A stretch of DNA of 64,000 bases, taken from the NCBI RefSeq assembly GCF_000010345.1, contig NC_009663.1, positions 1,550,001 through 1,614,000 on the forward strand, written 5' to 3'. This DNA comes from Sulfurovum sp. NBC37-1. Its GTDB lineage: Bacteria; Campylobacterota; Campylobacteria; Campylobacterales; Sulfurovaceae. Position numbers and translations under genes: made by a program. The notes beneath the pieces are model-generated. The model ran no database searches. It saw nothing but the letters and a program-made list of their open reading frames with translations, and was not told the origin of the DNA. This document shows, piece after piece, positions 23,706 through 32,166 of this stretch (its first letter is position 1; each line of letters opens with the position of its first letter).

Positions 23706-24865
23706 ATCTCTCCCTGGAGTTGCTTTTTCTAATCGCCTGCTGCCAGACAGAACCATCTCAAAATGACATCGATACCATTCGCTCTTTCCTGAACGCGGAA
23801 CACTTAACACTGCACACTTTGATCAGCCTTGCCAATCAACATGGTATTCTGCCCTTAATCTACAAAACCCTCTCTTCTCTTAATGCTGAACTCTTAACGC
23901 TTAACACTTTTCTCTCTGAGCTGAAAGCACGCTATATGAGTATTTCCAAACGCAACATGTTCATGTCAGCAGAACTTATCCACATTATGACACTTTTTGA
24001 AAAGAACCATATCGACATGCTGGCCTTCAAAGGACCGGCACTTGCAAAGTCAGCCTATGGAGATATCACTCTCAGACAGTTCGGTGATCTTGATATTCTG
24101 GTCAAACCCAAAGATCTTCCGAAGATCATGGAATGCATGCTTTCAGAAGGGTATGTGCCCGATGTCAAAATCCCACCAAAGGAGTCTGCCTACTATTATA
24201 CACTGCTGACAACCATCGGATTTGACAAACGGCCAAACAATATGCGTATAGAGATCCACTGGGAACTTCTTTCGCAGAACTATGCGGTCGCATGGAAGAG
24301 CACAACGTTATGGCAGTGTACAGATGAAGTGGAGATCAACCACCGCAACATCCCAGCTATGGCTTTCGAGAAGCAGCTGATCTATCTCTGCCTGCATGGG
24401 AGCAAACATCTGTTCGAACGTATCGAGTGGATCTGCGACATCGACCGTTCTGTCCGGATGCAGGAAAAGATAGACTGGCATTATATTATCACGACATCCA
24501 AAGAGCTTGGTGTTTTTCGTATGCTGCTTTTGGGACTTTCTTTGGCATCAGACCTCATCGGCCTTTCTCTTCCCAAAGAGATCACACAGGCCATCCGGAA
24601 AGACAGCACGCTACCAGGCCTGAAAAAAAAGATCGTTTCATCCTACTCAGCAAAGCATGGAAAAAATACTGTCGACCGCAGCTATTTTTTTACCGTGATG
24701 CAGATGAGAGAGCATCCTTCAGACCGTTTACGGTTTGCCTGGCAAGCTCTTTTTGCCACACAGTTCAATGATATCAACTATATTCGACTCCCCCGATATC
24801 TGTATTTTCTTTACCCACTTGTTCGGCTTTACCGCCTTGTCGAAAAATACTTCACAAAAAAGTAA
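23594..24865 (+). CDS. Nucleotidyltransferase-like protein (NTP_transf_5 family)
   Basis: A 423-aa protein. The core (about 120-330) matches the NTP_transf_5 family found next to polysaccharide and peptide-modification genes: MLAFKGPALAKSAYGDITLRQFGDLDILVK, with the DLDILV acidic pair as metal site, then RIEIHWELL and LHGSKHLFERIEWICDIDR. The role is probably transfer of a nucleotidyl or similar group. No ribosome site precedes the ATG at 23594, which sits only 6 bases after a TATAAT, so the true start is unsure. The first about 100 residues hold three traces of heptamer repeats (HPLTLLELSSDT, NAEHLTLHTL, NAELLTLNTF) and are poorly conserved in type. Confidence 0.75.
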   Translation: MHNNPDSSFRNTHPLTLLELSSDTSIVKTKKVCNAKNDLSLELLFLIACCQTEPSQNDIDTIRSFLNAEHLTLHTLISLANQHGILPLIYKTLSSLNAELLTLNTFLSELKARYMSISKRNMFMSAELIHIMTLFEKNHIDMLAFKGPALAKSAYGDITLRQFGDLDILVKPKDLPKIMECMLSEGYVPDVKIPPKESAYYYTLLTTIGFDKRPNNMRIEIHWELLSQNYAVAWKSTTLWQCTDEVEINHRNIPAMAFEKQLIYLCLHGSKHLFERIEWICDIDRSVRMQEKIDWHYIITTSKELGVFRMLLLGLSLASDLIGLSLPKEITQAIRKDSTLPGLKKKIVSSYSAKHGKNTVDRSYFFTVMQMREHPSDRLRFAWQALFATQFNDINYIRLPRYLYFLYPLVRLYRLVEKYFTKK

Positions 24866-26017
24866 TTATCTCTTTTTAGATTTCAGTATTTTTTCGACTG
24901 TATCAAGGTATTTCCGGTTTACCACGGTTTCATCGAACTCCTGCTGCACCTTTTTTCTCCCCTCTTGTCCCATCCATTCCCGTTCTTCTTGGGAGAGCGC
25001 GAGCATTTTCATCATCTGTTCTGCCAGATCATCCGCATTTTTCGCTTCGCATAAAAAACCGTTCACACCATCTTCAAGTACTTCCCTGCACCCGGGTACA
25101 TCCGAAGCAATAAGTGGTTTTACCATACTTGCCGCTTCAAGCAACACCTGCGATATCCCTTCCCTGTAGGAAGGTAGTACCACGCAGTCCGCTTTGGCAA
25201 TGACTGAGGGAACATCATCACTCGTTCCAAGATAGCTTATCACACCTTCTTCTGTCCATGCTTGCATCTCTTTTTCCGTTATCGCCGTAGGGTTTCCGGG
25301 GTAGAAGGCACCCAAAATACAGAACTCAATCTTGAGCTCTTGCCCTTGGGGTACTGAATGCTGGATGCCAATTTGTCTCGCTGCTTCTACAAATTCCTCT
25401 ATCCCTTTGTCTCTAAGCAGTCTTGCAATGAAAAGGAACCGTACTGTATCCCTCTTGTTTTTAGACAAACGCAGTTTGAATTTCTCCGTATCGATACCCG
25501 AACCAGGGATCAGCTCGGCTTTACCTGCATCGACCAGCCCGGAATCCACAAAAAGGTCTCGGTCGGCCTGGTTCAGGTAAAAGACTTTTTCGGGCACTTT
25601 CAGTGCTATTTTGTAAAGCATCTTCCCTGCTTTTGAAGCAAGATTGTCACTCAAAAAGATCGTTCCCAGTCCCGTAACACTGCTGATCGCAGGTATCTTC
25701 AGCAGGCCTGCCGCCATGGAACCGTAGACATTAGGCTTAATGGTATAGTGCAGGATCACATCAGGCTCAAGTGCTTTGTAGAGCCGGTAGAATGCTGCAA
25801 CCAGCTTCATGTCTTCAAGCGGGTTCGTTCCCTTGCTGTTGATCTTCACATCATGGAACGCAACCCCCTCTTCTTCCAGCTTTTGTGAGTAGTCATCCCT
25901 GGGTGCCAGCACTTCAACCCTCCAGCCTTCTTCCTGAAGCATTTTAACCAAAGAAAGATGAAAATTGTAAACAAACCATGAGGTATTGCTTACAATAGCT
26001 ATGGTTTTATTTTGCAT
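24866..26017 (-). CDS. Glycosyltransferase family 4 (PglA-like)
   Basis: A 383-aa GT-B enzyme. N-terminal ISNTSWFVYNFHLSLVKML-type block with variable Asn, acceptor-side PNVYGSMAAGLLKIPAISSVTGLG, donor-side LFIARLLRDKGIEEFVEAARQ and the ExxE motif PSYREGISQVLLEAASM. Closest in look to PglA/CapM-type transferases that add HexNAc to a polyprenyl-linked sugar. The ATG at 26017 with GGAAAG before it is preferred over the ATG at 26041, which overlaps a pseudogene. Last gene of the leftward polysaccharide run. Confidence 0.87.
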   Translation of the reverse strand: MQNKTIAIVSNTSWFVYNFHLSLVKMLQEEGWRVEVLAPRDDYSQKLEEEGVAFHDVKINSKGTNPLEDMKLVAAFYRLYKALEPDVILHYTIKPNVYGSMAAGLLKIPAISSVTGLGTIFLSDNLASKAGKMLYKIALKVPEKVFYLNQADRDLFVDSGLVDAGKAELIPGSGIDTEKFKLRLSKNKRDTVRFLFIARLLRDKGIEEFVEAARQIGIQHSVPQGQELKIEFCILGAFYPGNPTAITEKEMQAWTEEGVISYLGTSDDVPSVIAKADCVVLPSYREGISQVLLEAASMVKPLIASDVPGCREVLEDGVNGFLCEAKNADDLAEQMMKMLALSQEEREWMGQEGRKKVQQEFDETVVNRKYLDTVEKILKSKKR

Positions 26018-26037
26018 TTTTTCACTACTTTCCAAAT

Positions 26038-26346
26038 TCATTTTATGTAAACCTTGTACAAATTATACGGTATTTTCAATACTTCAATCATAGCATATTT
26101 TCTTGCCGTTTCATTCCTGTAGTAATGTTCCCTGTCCCACCACTTGACACCGCTTCCGGCAAAATGCAGAGTGATGGTTTTATCTCCCATAATAGTGTTC
26201 AAAAGACTGAAACGCCTGCTATGGGGTGGATCGGTCACGATCAAGGCACTTCTGTAGCCTCTCTCTTTCATGAATGCATGCAGGTAACGCACCTCATCTT
26301 TTATCGACCGCAGTTCAGGTGCATAAACAAAGGCAATATAATGTTT
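26038..26346 (-). pseudogene. Truncated YdcF/ElyC-like (DUF218) gene
   Basis: Only the C-terminal about 100 residues are left (YAPELRSIKDEVRYLHAFMKERGYRSALIVTDPPHS..., GSGVKWWDREHYYRNETA). They align with the intact protein at 30505-31110; the N-terminal half is missing, and an in-frame stop lies upstream. DNA of the GSGVKWWDREHYYRNETA block is nearly identical to the intact copy (about one difference in 55 bases), so the duplication is recent or maintained by conversion. An 84-aa product from a GTG is possible. Confidence 0.8.
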
Positions 26347-26356
26347 TTTTCAGCAT

Positions 26357-26977
26357 TTATTTTTCCCTAAAGGGCCGATAATGGCTTTCATCGGCCAGTG
26401 CAAGCATGGCTTTGTCCCCTCCACTATCTCCATATGCATAGATATAGTCATATTCATCAAGATCATAGATCTCTTTTATTCGTCGAACTTTTTCCTCTCC
26501 ATGACAGTTTTTTGTCGCAAATTTCCCCGTAAGCTTTCCATCTTTCATTTCCAGCTGCGTTGAAACAAGTGTAATGTCCTGTTTGTGACACCATGCTTCA
26601 AGCCAGCAGGCCATCGATGCCGACACGATCACAACCCTGTGTCCCTTTTCCTGGTGCCATCTGACCTTTTCCATGGCCTGCCTGCGAATAATGGAATCGA
26701 TTTGTTCCAACGAATACGCTTCGGCAAGTCTGGAAAACCGTTCGACATCCCATCCTTTGAAGAAACACCCTAACAACTTCTCTTTGGCTATATAGTTTGG
26801 AATGAGTTTTAGTGTATATGCCGTCAGCATTGGGCTTAGTTTCAGCAATCCCATGTAATAAGCCGGCTTGCCTACGGCAAACTGGATGAATTTAATGAGA
26901 CTGTCGTCGGTGGTAATGGTACCATCAAAATCAAAAAATGCTATTTGAATACTATTCTTCCTTCCATGCAGTTGCAA
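26357..26977 (-). CDS. HAD-IB phosphatase, probable polyprenyl-phosphoribose 5-phosphatase
   Basis: A 206-aa HAD hydrolase: motif I FFDFDGTIT (nucleophile and acid Asp), motif II VIVSAS, motif III/IV lysine and GDSGGDKAML. SerB-like cap. Position between the DprE1/DprE2/UbiA genes and glycosyltransferases points to dephosphorylation of polyprenyl-phosphate 5-phosphoribose, the step between UbiA and DprE1; this is an inference from context. No ATG is available in frame; the TTG at 26977 is used as the start, while GGAAGGAAG just upstream of residue 10 suggests a non-canonical start there. Confidence 0.78.
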   Translation of the reverse strand: MQLHGRKNSIQIAFFDFDGTITTDDSLIKFIQFAVGKPAYYMGLLKLSPMLTAYTLKLIPNYIAKEKLLGCFFKGWDVERFSRLAEAYSLEQIDSIIRRQAMEKVRWHQEKGHRVVIVSASMACWLEAWCHKQDITLVSTQLEMKDGKLTGKFATKNCHGEEKVRRIKEIYDLDEYDYIYAYGDSGGDKAMLALADESHYRPFREK

Positions 26978-27023
26978 CTTTCATTAACTTTTTAGATAAA
27001 AAAAACTTTTTTAGTTTTTAAGT

Positions 27024-27755
27024 TCAAATACTCATCCCCTTAAATTTCCACTCTGGAATAGCTTTGATAATCATCATAATGTATTTCCATATCCACTTCG
27101 TATAAAGTATATTCTTACCTTTTTGCTGTGCACTGAAGATATCCTGTGCCACTTCCTCTGGTTGAGCCGTCAACTTTTCAGGCAGGTCCAACTCTTCCGT
27201 CATCTTCGTCGCCACAAATCCGGGCTTGACGGTAAGCACCTGCACCTGAGTCTCATAAAGTCTGTTTCTTAACCCCGAAAGGTAAGCAGTAAGCGCTGCT
27301 TTGGCGGAGCCGTAGATGTAGTTACTCTTACGTCCACGATCGCCGGCAACGGACGAGATACCTACCATGAACCCGCTTCTTCTCTTTTCAAAGTCATCAG
27401 CAATAATATTAAACAGACTTACAACACCTGTATAGTTGGTGTCGACGATCTTCTTTGCTTCAGTGAAATCACTCTGAGCCTTCTGCTGGTCTCCAAGGTA
27501 GCCTACAGCCGAGATGACACCAAGAGGCTTTTCTTCAAGGTTCTCATAAAAAGCCTGATGGCTTTTGTAATCCAAAATATCCAACTCTACAAGATTTACA
27601 TCTCTTTGCGTTCTGGTAACGACATCTTGTGCGAAATCTGTCAGCTTTTCCACATCTCTTGCAGCAAGATACAGGTCATACCCATTCTTTGCATACTCCC
27701 TCGCACATGCTCTGGCAATATCACTCTTAGCACCCACTATCAATACATAACTCAT
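27024..27755 (-). CDS. dprE2: DprE2-like short-chain dehydrogenase
   Basis: A 243-aa SDR. N-terminal Rossmann loop VLIVGAKSDIARACAREYA, catalytic Ser in VGISSVAGDRGR and Y-x3-K in YIYGSAKAAL. Family match to decaprenyl-phosphoryl-2-keto-erythro-pentose reductase, which with DprE1 epimerises polyprenyl-phosphate ribose to arabinose. The ATG at 27755 follows GGGAG by 8 bases; the longer frame to 27776 starts inside a heptamer repeat and is not used. Downstream of dprE1 in one run. Confidence 0.87.
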   Translation of the reverse strand: MSYVLIVGAKSDIARACAREYAKNGYDLYLAARDVEKLTDFAQDVVTRTQRDVNLVELDILDYKSHQAFYENLEEKPLGVISAVGYLGDQQKAQSDFTEAKKIVDTNYTGVVSLFNIIADDFEKRRSGFMVGISSVAGDRGRKSNYIYGSAKAALTAYLSGLRNRLYETQVQVLTVKPGFVATKMTEELDLPEKLTAQPEEVAQDIFSAQQKGKNILYTKWIWKYIMMIIKAIPEWKFKGMSI

Positions 27756-27773
27756 ATTATATTCTCCCTCTTT

Positions 27774-27831
27774 CATTCAACATTAAACATTGCCCAACGG
27801 AAATGCCTTTAGGTGCAAAACTCAACATTAT
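27774..27831 (-). repeat. Heptamer-bounded repeat, intergenic copy A (type 2 core)
   Basis: AACATTAAACATT, then core GCCCAACGGAAATGCCTTTA + GGTGC, then AAAACTCAACATTATT. The core is the same as in the insert of rmlB at 56911-56957 (inverse orientation). Here it fills the 78-bp gap between the dprE1 and dprE2 genes. Confidence 0.75.
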
Positions 27832-27833
27832 TT

Positions 27834-29135
27834 TTATATTTCTACTCTTTTTGATTGTAACGACTGGAACTTACTGACCATCCCATTCTCTTTTCTAAAC
27901 TGCCTGAACTTTTCTATGTCGGCATAGCCCTGCTCGAAGGTATCTTTGGAGACCCTTGCATCTTTTGTGAGATAGATCCGGCCTTTGTATTTGAGTACAA
28001 TCTCGTCGAGATGATCGAGCAGTTCAAAGAGTCCCTTTTCTATTTTAAAGTCCAAAGCAAGACTGTAACCCTCCATAGGGAAAGAGAGCCAGTTTTCGTT
28101 GGCTTTTCCGTAGAGTTTGAGTACAGCAAGAAAGGAGCCTTTCCCCGAGTTTGAGATGGCTGTCAGTATCTCTTCAAGACCTTCATAGCTCGTCTCTTTT
28201 GGTAAAATGAACTGATACTGGGTAAAGCCGTTGTTACCGTAGATACGGTTCCAGTGTCCTATGGCATCGAGAGGGTAGAAAAAAGTATCTATGTCCACTG
28301 TCTGTATGGAGATTTTTTCTTTGACTTTACCATAGTAGAGCCAGTTGAAGGCTCTGACACTTAGATTATTAAGTGCGAAACTTGGAAAGTTGAAAGGGAT
28401 GCTCTTTTGGGGTTTGAGTCTGTAGTCCAGTTTGCCGTCATCTCTGAAATCTCCGACCATCAGCAGACATTTACCTACTTCATCCCCTTTGGCAAGACAG
28501 TCTATCCAGGCGACAGAGTACGGCATGTGGCTGTACTCCTCGAAGGCTTCGAAGGTCTCTTTGAGGTTTCTGGTCTTGATAGTGGTTTGGTTGATATATT
28601 GGGAATTGATACGCTTGAGGGTAAGCTTTGTTTCGAGGATGATACCCGTAAGCCCCTGACCTCCACAGGTCGCTTTCCACAGATCAGGTGTTTGTTCTTT
28701 GGTGCAGGTGACGACCTCTCCGTCTGCAAGCATAATGGTGAACTCTTTGACACACTTGGAGAAACACCCCTCTACATGATGGTTCTTCCCGTGTACGTCA
28801 CTGGCGATAGCGCCACCTACAGTGATGAGCTTGGTGCCAGGGGTAACTTTGAGAAACCAGCCTCTTGGGACAAAGTGTTCGAGGATCTCCGAGAGCAATA
28901 CACCGGCCTGTACATGCAGCAGGCCTGTTTTTTCATCGAAGTTTATGAAGTAGTCCTTCTGTCTGACATCGATGATATTCTCGCTCAAAGCACTGTCACC
29001 GTAACTTCTACCATTGCCATAAGGGATAATGCAATTCTGCTCAATGATGATTTTTCTGAGGGTTTGCTCTTTATCGAACTTGAAGTGTCGGCACTCTATC
29101 TGTGGGTACATGCCCCAGGCGGTACAGGGTTTCAT
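27834..29135 (-). CDS. dprE1: DprE1-like FAD oxidase (polyprenyl-phosphate ribose 2'-oxidase)
   Basis: A 433-aa protein. FAD-binding PCMH-type fold with PYGNGRSYGDSAL, VTPGTKLITVGGAIASDVHGKNHH and CGGQGLTGIILE; substrate domain at about 190-400 with FILPKET and LFELLDHLD. It should oxidise C2 of polyprenyl-phosphate ribose. The Cys that is the benzothiazinone target in Mycobacterium (in NICVDF) is replaced by Ala360 in YSLALDF. It overlaps the upstream GtrA gene by four bases (ATGA), consistent with an operon UbiA-GtrA-DprE1-DprE2-HAD. Confidence 0.9.
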   Translation of the reverse strand: MKPCTAWGMYPQIECRHFKFDKEQTLRKIIIEQNCIIPYGNGRSYGDSALSENIIDVRQKDYFINFDEKTGLLHVQAGVLLSEILEHFVPRGWFLKVTPGTKLITVGGAIASDVHGKNHHVEGCFSKCVKEFTIMLADGEVVTCTKEQTPDLWKATCGGQGLTGIILETKLTLKRINSQYINQTTIKTRNLKETFEAFEEYSHMPYSVAWIDCLAKGDEVGKCLLMVGDFRDDGKLDYRLKPQKSIPFNFPSFALNNLSVRAFNWLYYGKVKEKISIQTVDIDTFFYPLDAIGHWNRIYGNNGFTQYQFILPKETSYEGLEEILTAISNSGKGSFLAVLKLYGKANENWLSFPMEGYSLALDFKIEKGLFELLDHLDEIVLKYKGRIYLTKDARVSKDTFEQGYADIEKFRQFRKENGMVSKFQSLQSKRVEI

Positions 29136-29539
29136 ATGTTTACCTCTTCTTTGTGTATGAATACATACTTCTTGTCAAGGAAGTACTTAATAATGTAGCC
29201 GATAGTCAGTCCGATAATGGCACCGACGTATTTGGCATTGGGGTTGGGAACGAGGTAATAGAACGCCATCTCCGTTCCCCAGAAGATAATGGTCGTAAAC
29301 ACTCCCATGAAAGAGTAGAGGATGAACTTCTTCGCATCGTCTTTTTTATCTTTGGGGGTGTGGTAGAAAATCCATTTCTTGTCAAGGATGTATTTGGAGA
29401 CCAGTCCTGCCAGGGTTCCGACAAACATCGCCACATAGAGTGAACCGAAACCGCTGTAAGCCAAAAAGCTCAGCCACTGGAAGAAAAGGTTGACCAGTGT
29501 GGAGATGGCGGCGAAGATACTGTATTTAATAGCCAGCAT
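29132..29539 (-). CDS. GtrA-like four-helix membrane protein
   Basis: A 135-aa protein with four membrane helices (IKYSIFAAISTLVNLFFQWL, LYVAMFVGTLAGLVSKYILD, FILYSFMGVFTTIIFWGTE, YVGAIIGLTIGYIIKYFLDK). GtrA family; a GtrA-like protein (Rv3789) accompanies dprE1 in mycobacteria, where it is thought to act on arabinose lipid donors. The ATG at 29539 overlaps the UbiA stop (TGATG); the open frame runs farther upstream, but it would overlap UbiA. Confidence 0.88.
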   Translation of the reverse strand: MLAIKYSIFAAISTLVNLFFQWLSFLAYSGFGSLYVAMFVGTLAGLVSKYILDKKWIFYHTPKDKKDDAKKFILYSFMGVFTTIIFWGTEMAFYYLVPNPNAKYVGAIIGLTIGYIIKYFLDKKYVFIHKEEVNI

Positions 29540-30408
29540 CAGTAGAGTATCCAGGCAAAGGTACCGATCCACCCCAACAGGATCAACTGCATAAACCGGT
29601 CCTTGATGACGATTTTTGTAGGGGAACCACTGTCTTTGAGAACCAGAGCGATCTTCAGGTAGCGCATCACTCCCAGTATAACAAAAAAGGCTGTCAGGTA
29701 AAGATAGTCACTGTGAAATCTTGCGACCACTTCAGGGGAAGTCGTATAGATCGTATAGGCGACGATGACCACTGACGCCATGATCGCCATAGCCGTATCG
29801 AGGAACTGAAGGTTGTATCCGTCTATCACTTTACGCATCTTCTTGCCTGTATCCAGATAGATGAGCACATCATCCCTTCTTTTTGCCAGTGCCATGAAAA
29901 GTGCCAGCAAGAAGGTCATGATCACGATCCATTTGGAAAGCGCAATACCAGTAACTGTCGACCCTACAAAAATACGCAGCACAAAACCGATGGCAATGAT
30001 GTTCACGTCGACAATGGAAATGTGCTTAAGGGAAAAACTGTAGGCAATGTTCATAACGACATACGCTGCAAGAATGGCAGCGGCCTTAAGCGAGAGCAGT
30101 GCCATCATTAAAAAGCCCGATACAAAGAGTACGGACATGATCATCACCGCCTGGGACCTGCTGATCGCTCCGGATGCAAGTGGGCGCTCTTTCTTCCTGG
30201 GGTGTTGCCTGTCCTCTTCGATATCATGATAGTCATTGAGTACATACACAGCACTGGCGGTCAGGGAAAAAGCGATGAAGGCGATGATAGTATTGAAGAG
30301 TAACGCCGGCTCGGTGATCTTCATGGCGAAAAAAAGCGGGAGAAAGATGAAGAGGTTTTTGACGTACTGGTGGGGGCGTATGAGTTTTATTATATCGATC
30401 AATTTCAT
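29539..30408 (-). CDS. Polyprenyl-phosphate phosphoribosyltransferase (UbiA family)
   Basis: A 289-aa integral-membrane prenyl-type transferase. First Asp motif VLNDYHDIEEDRQHPRKKERPLASG, second DDVLIYLDTG; about eight membrane helices. The first motif with following HPRKKERPLASG is that of decaprenyl-phosphate 5-phosphoribosyltransferase (Rv3806c type), which joins PRPP to a polyprenyl phosphate. It is the first step of the D-arabinofuranose donor path encoded by the downstream genes. Confidence 0.9.
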   Translation of the reverse strand: MKLIDIIKLIRPHQYVKNLFIFLPLFFAMKITEPALLFNTIIAFIAFSLTASAVYVLNDYHDIEEDRQHPRKKERPLASGAISRSQAVMIMSVLFVSGFLMMALLSLKAAAILAAYVVMNIAYSFSLKHISIVDVNIIAIGFVLRIFVGSTVTGIALSKWIVIMTFLLALFMALAKRRDDVLIYLDTGKKMRKVIDGYNLQFLDTAMAIMASVVIVAYTIYTTSPEVVARFHSDYLYLTAFFVILGVMRYLKIALVLKDSGSPTKIVIKDRFMQLILLGWIGTFAWILY

Positions 30409-30504
30409 TTAAACAGCCCCTTAAAATCCTCTTACATAAAAAATAAATTATACCAAAAATACTATGCCATCACACTAAATAGCTATTATTTTACTCACGC
30501 TTGA

Positions 30505-31110
30505 CTAATTGTCACAACAGAGCTTATACAGATTGTAGGGTATCTTCAACAGTTCGGTCAACGCATAGTGCCTTGCCGTTTCATTTCTGTAGTAATGTTC
30601 CCTGTCCCACCACTTGACACCGCTTCCTACATAATGCCACTGTAGTGCACTGTCTCCATAAACAGACAGTACCTGACTTAAAAAAGCAACACGTCCTAAA
30701 TGAGGAGGATCACTCACGATCAAAGCACTGCGATACCCCCGTGAAAGCATATAACGTTTAATAAACAATACTTCCTCCCGTGTCGATAAAAGCCCGGGAA
30801 CATGGCTATAGGGTATAGTAGTATATTTTTTCTCAAGCAGCCTTACACGAAAATCTTTATATCCGGCTCTCTTTCGCACGGGTGTTACATCATCTCCTGT
30901 CAAGACAAGCAAATGCTTCATGCTGTATCCTGCACGGTAAAGAGCAATGGCTTTATCGATCCTGTGATAATCTCCCCCACCCAGACAAATGATAATGTCT
31001 GACTCAACAGGCTTATCCGTAACGTCAAGCCATTTCCCAAGATTTGCAAATACTATACAAAAAAATACAAGCAGTACCAAGAGCAAAACCATACCTCTCT
31101 TTTTCATCAT
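30505..31110 (-). CDS. YdcF/SanA-like DUF218 membrane-anchored protein
   Basis: A 201-aa protein with one N-terminal membrane helix (MVLLLVLLVFFCIVFANLG) and a DUF218 fold: IIICLGGGDYHRIDKAIALYRAGY, STREEVLFIKRYMLSRGYRSALIVSD, GSGVKWWDREHYYRNE. The family occurs in envelope polysaccharide loci; the biochemical function is unknown. Two start ATGs in tandem (31110, 31107). A truncated duplicate lies at 26038, on the far side of the arabinose genes. Confidence 0.82.
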   Translation of the reverse strand: MMKKRGMVLLLVLLVFFCIVFANLGKWLDVTDKPVESDIIICLGGGDYHRIDKAIALYRAGYSMKHLLVLTGDDVTPVRKRAGYKDFRVRLLEKKYTTIPYSHVPGLLSTREEVLFIKRYMLSRGYRSALIVSDPPHLGRVAFLSQVLSVYGDSALQWHYVGSGVKWWDREHYYRNETARHYALTELLKIPYNLYKLCCDN

Positions 31111-31116
31111 ACTTTT

Positions 31117-32166
31117 TCAATTCATGAACAAGATATTCTGATAAGGCAGCCACATATATGCCCATTTGGCAAATCCAAGCCAGACAAAATGGACCAGCGC
31201 ATAATAAATTACGATCAAAAAAGTGGTCAGTTTTGGAGATACTTTTCCTTTCAAAAACAAAGGAAGACTTGCAAAAACAGCGATTTGCATGGGTACAAAA
31301 TAAAGTGACATCCTGTCGACTACTGTTGTTGCAAACGGTACCAAAAACAGCGCAGCAACTGAGCCAAATGCCATCAGAAGCCACAGTACGTATCCTTTTG
31401 GCCAGAATTGTTTCCATCTCTTGCGAAACCACAAAAAGAAAAATGCCGGTATAGCATTCATAATCACACGAATATAAGCACCCGAAGAATACATACCACT
31501 CTCTATATAAGATTTTACATATTGCTCTTCATAACCTGACATAAATGCAACATAGATCCCTACTCCCATAATTACAGCTGCCAAGGCTTTGAAATATTTT
31601 CCTTTTCCTCCCTGAAAAAGCCCAAAACCAAGCATCAGTACGGCAGTCTTATGAAATGCGGCTGCCAGTGCAATCAATATAATATATTTTATAAACTTAC
31701 GATCTATCAGTGCCGTGATCGCCCAAAGTGTCAAACCCAGTGCGATCCCCTGCCGCACATACCCCATAGCAACACCCAGTACCACATAGGCAAGCGTAAT
31801 GACCAATCCAAGCCAGGGGTTAGGCAGACGACGAAGGAAAACAACAAGGCCTGTCATAAAAAGAACAGCGGCTACCAAATTGATTATATGAATATCCCAT
31901 CCATTCTGATAGACCCAGACCTGAAGCAGCCAATAAGCCGGGTCACCGTGCTTAAGTGCATCCATGTAATTCATAGACGGCACATCCCGATTGAACATAG
32001 CAAGGTAATTGAACCAATCAGATCCCACCTCATGTCTCAAGCCAATGTAGAGTGTGTAAACGATCCATGTCGGTATCCAGACTAATAAACTCTTCCAGGG
32101 TTTTGATGTGGGCTGAAAAACCGCCATTAACGCAGGAAAAGTAAAAAGTATAATGTAGGGAAACAT
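31117..32166 (-). CDS. EpsG/Wzy-like polysaccharide polymerase
   Basis: A 349-aa polytopic membrane protein with about ten helices and a periplasmic loop RHEVGSDWFNYLAMF, the typical EpsG signature. This suggests polymerisation of a polyprenyl-linked repeat unit. The sole Wzy candidate of the locus. It ends 7 bases upstream of the YdcF-like start and follows the formyltransferase without a gap. Confidence 0.82.
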   Translation of the reverse strand: MFPYIILFTFPALMAVFQPTSKPWKSLLVWIPTWIVYTLYIGLRHEVGSDWFNYLAMFNRDVPSMNYMDALKHGDPAYWLLQVWVYQNGWDIHIINLVAAVLFMTGLVVFLRRLPNPWLGLVITLAYVVLGVAMGYVRQGIALGLTLWAITALIDRKFIKYIILIALAAAFHKTAVLMLGFGLFQGGKGKYFKALAAVIMGVGIYVAFMSGYEEQYVKSYIESGMYSSGAYIRVIMNAIPAFFFLWFRKRWKQFWPKGYVLWLLMAFGSVAALFLVPFATTVVDRMSLYFVPMQIAVFASLPLFLKGKVSPKLTTFLIVIYYALVHFVWLGFAKWAYMWLPYQNILFMN

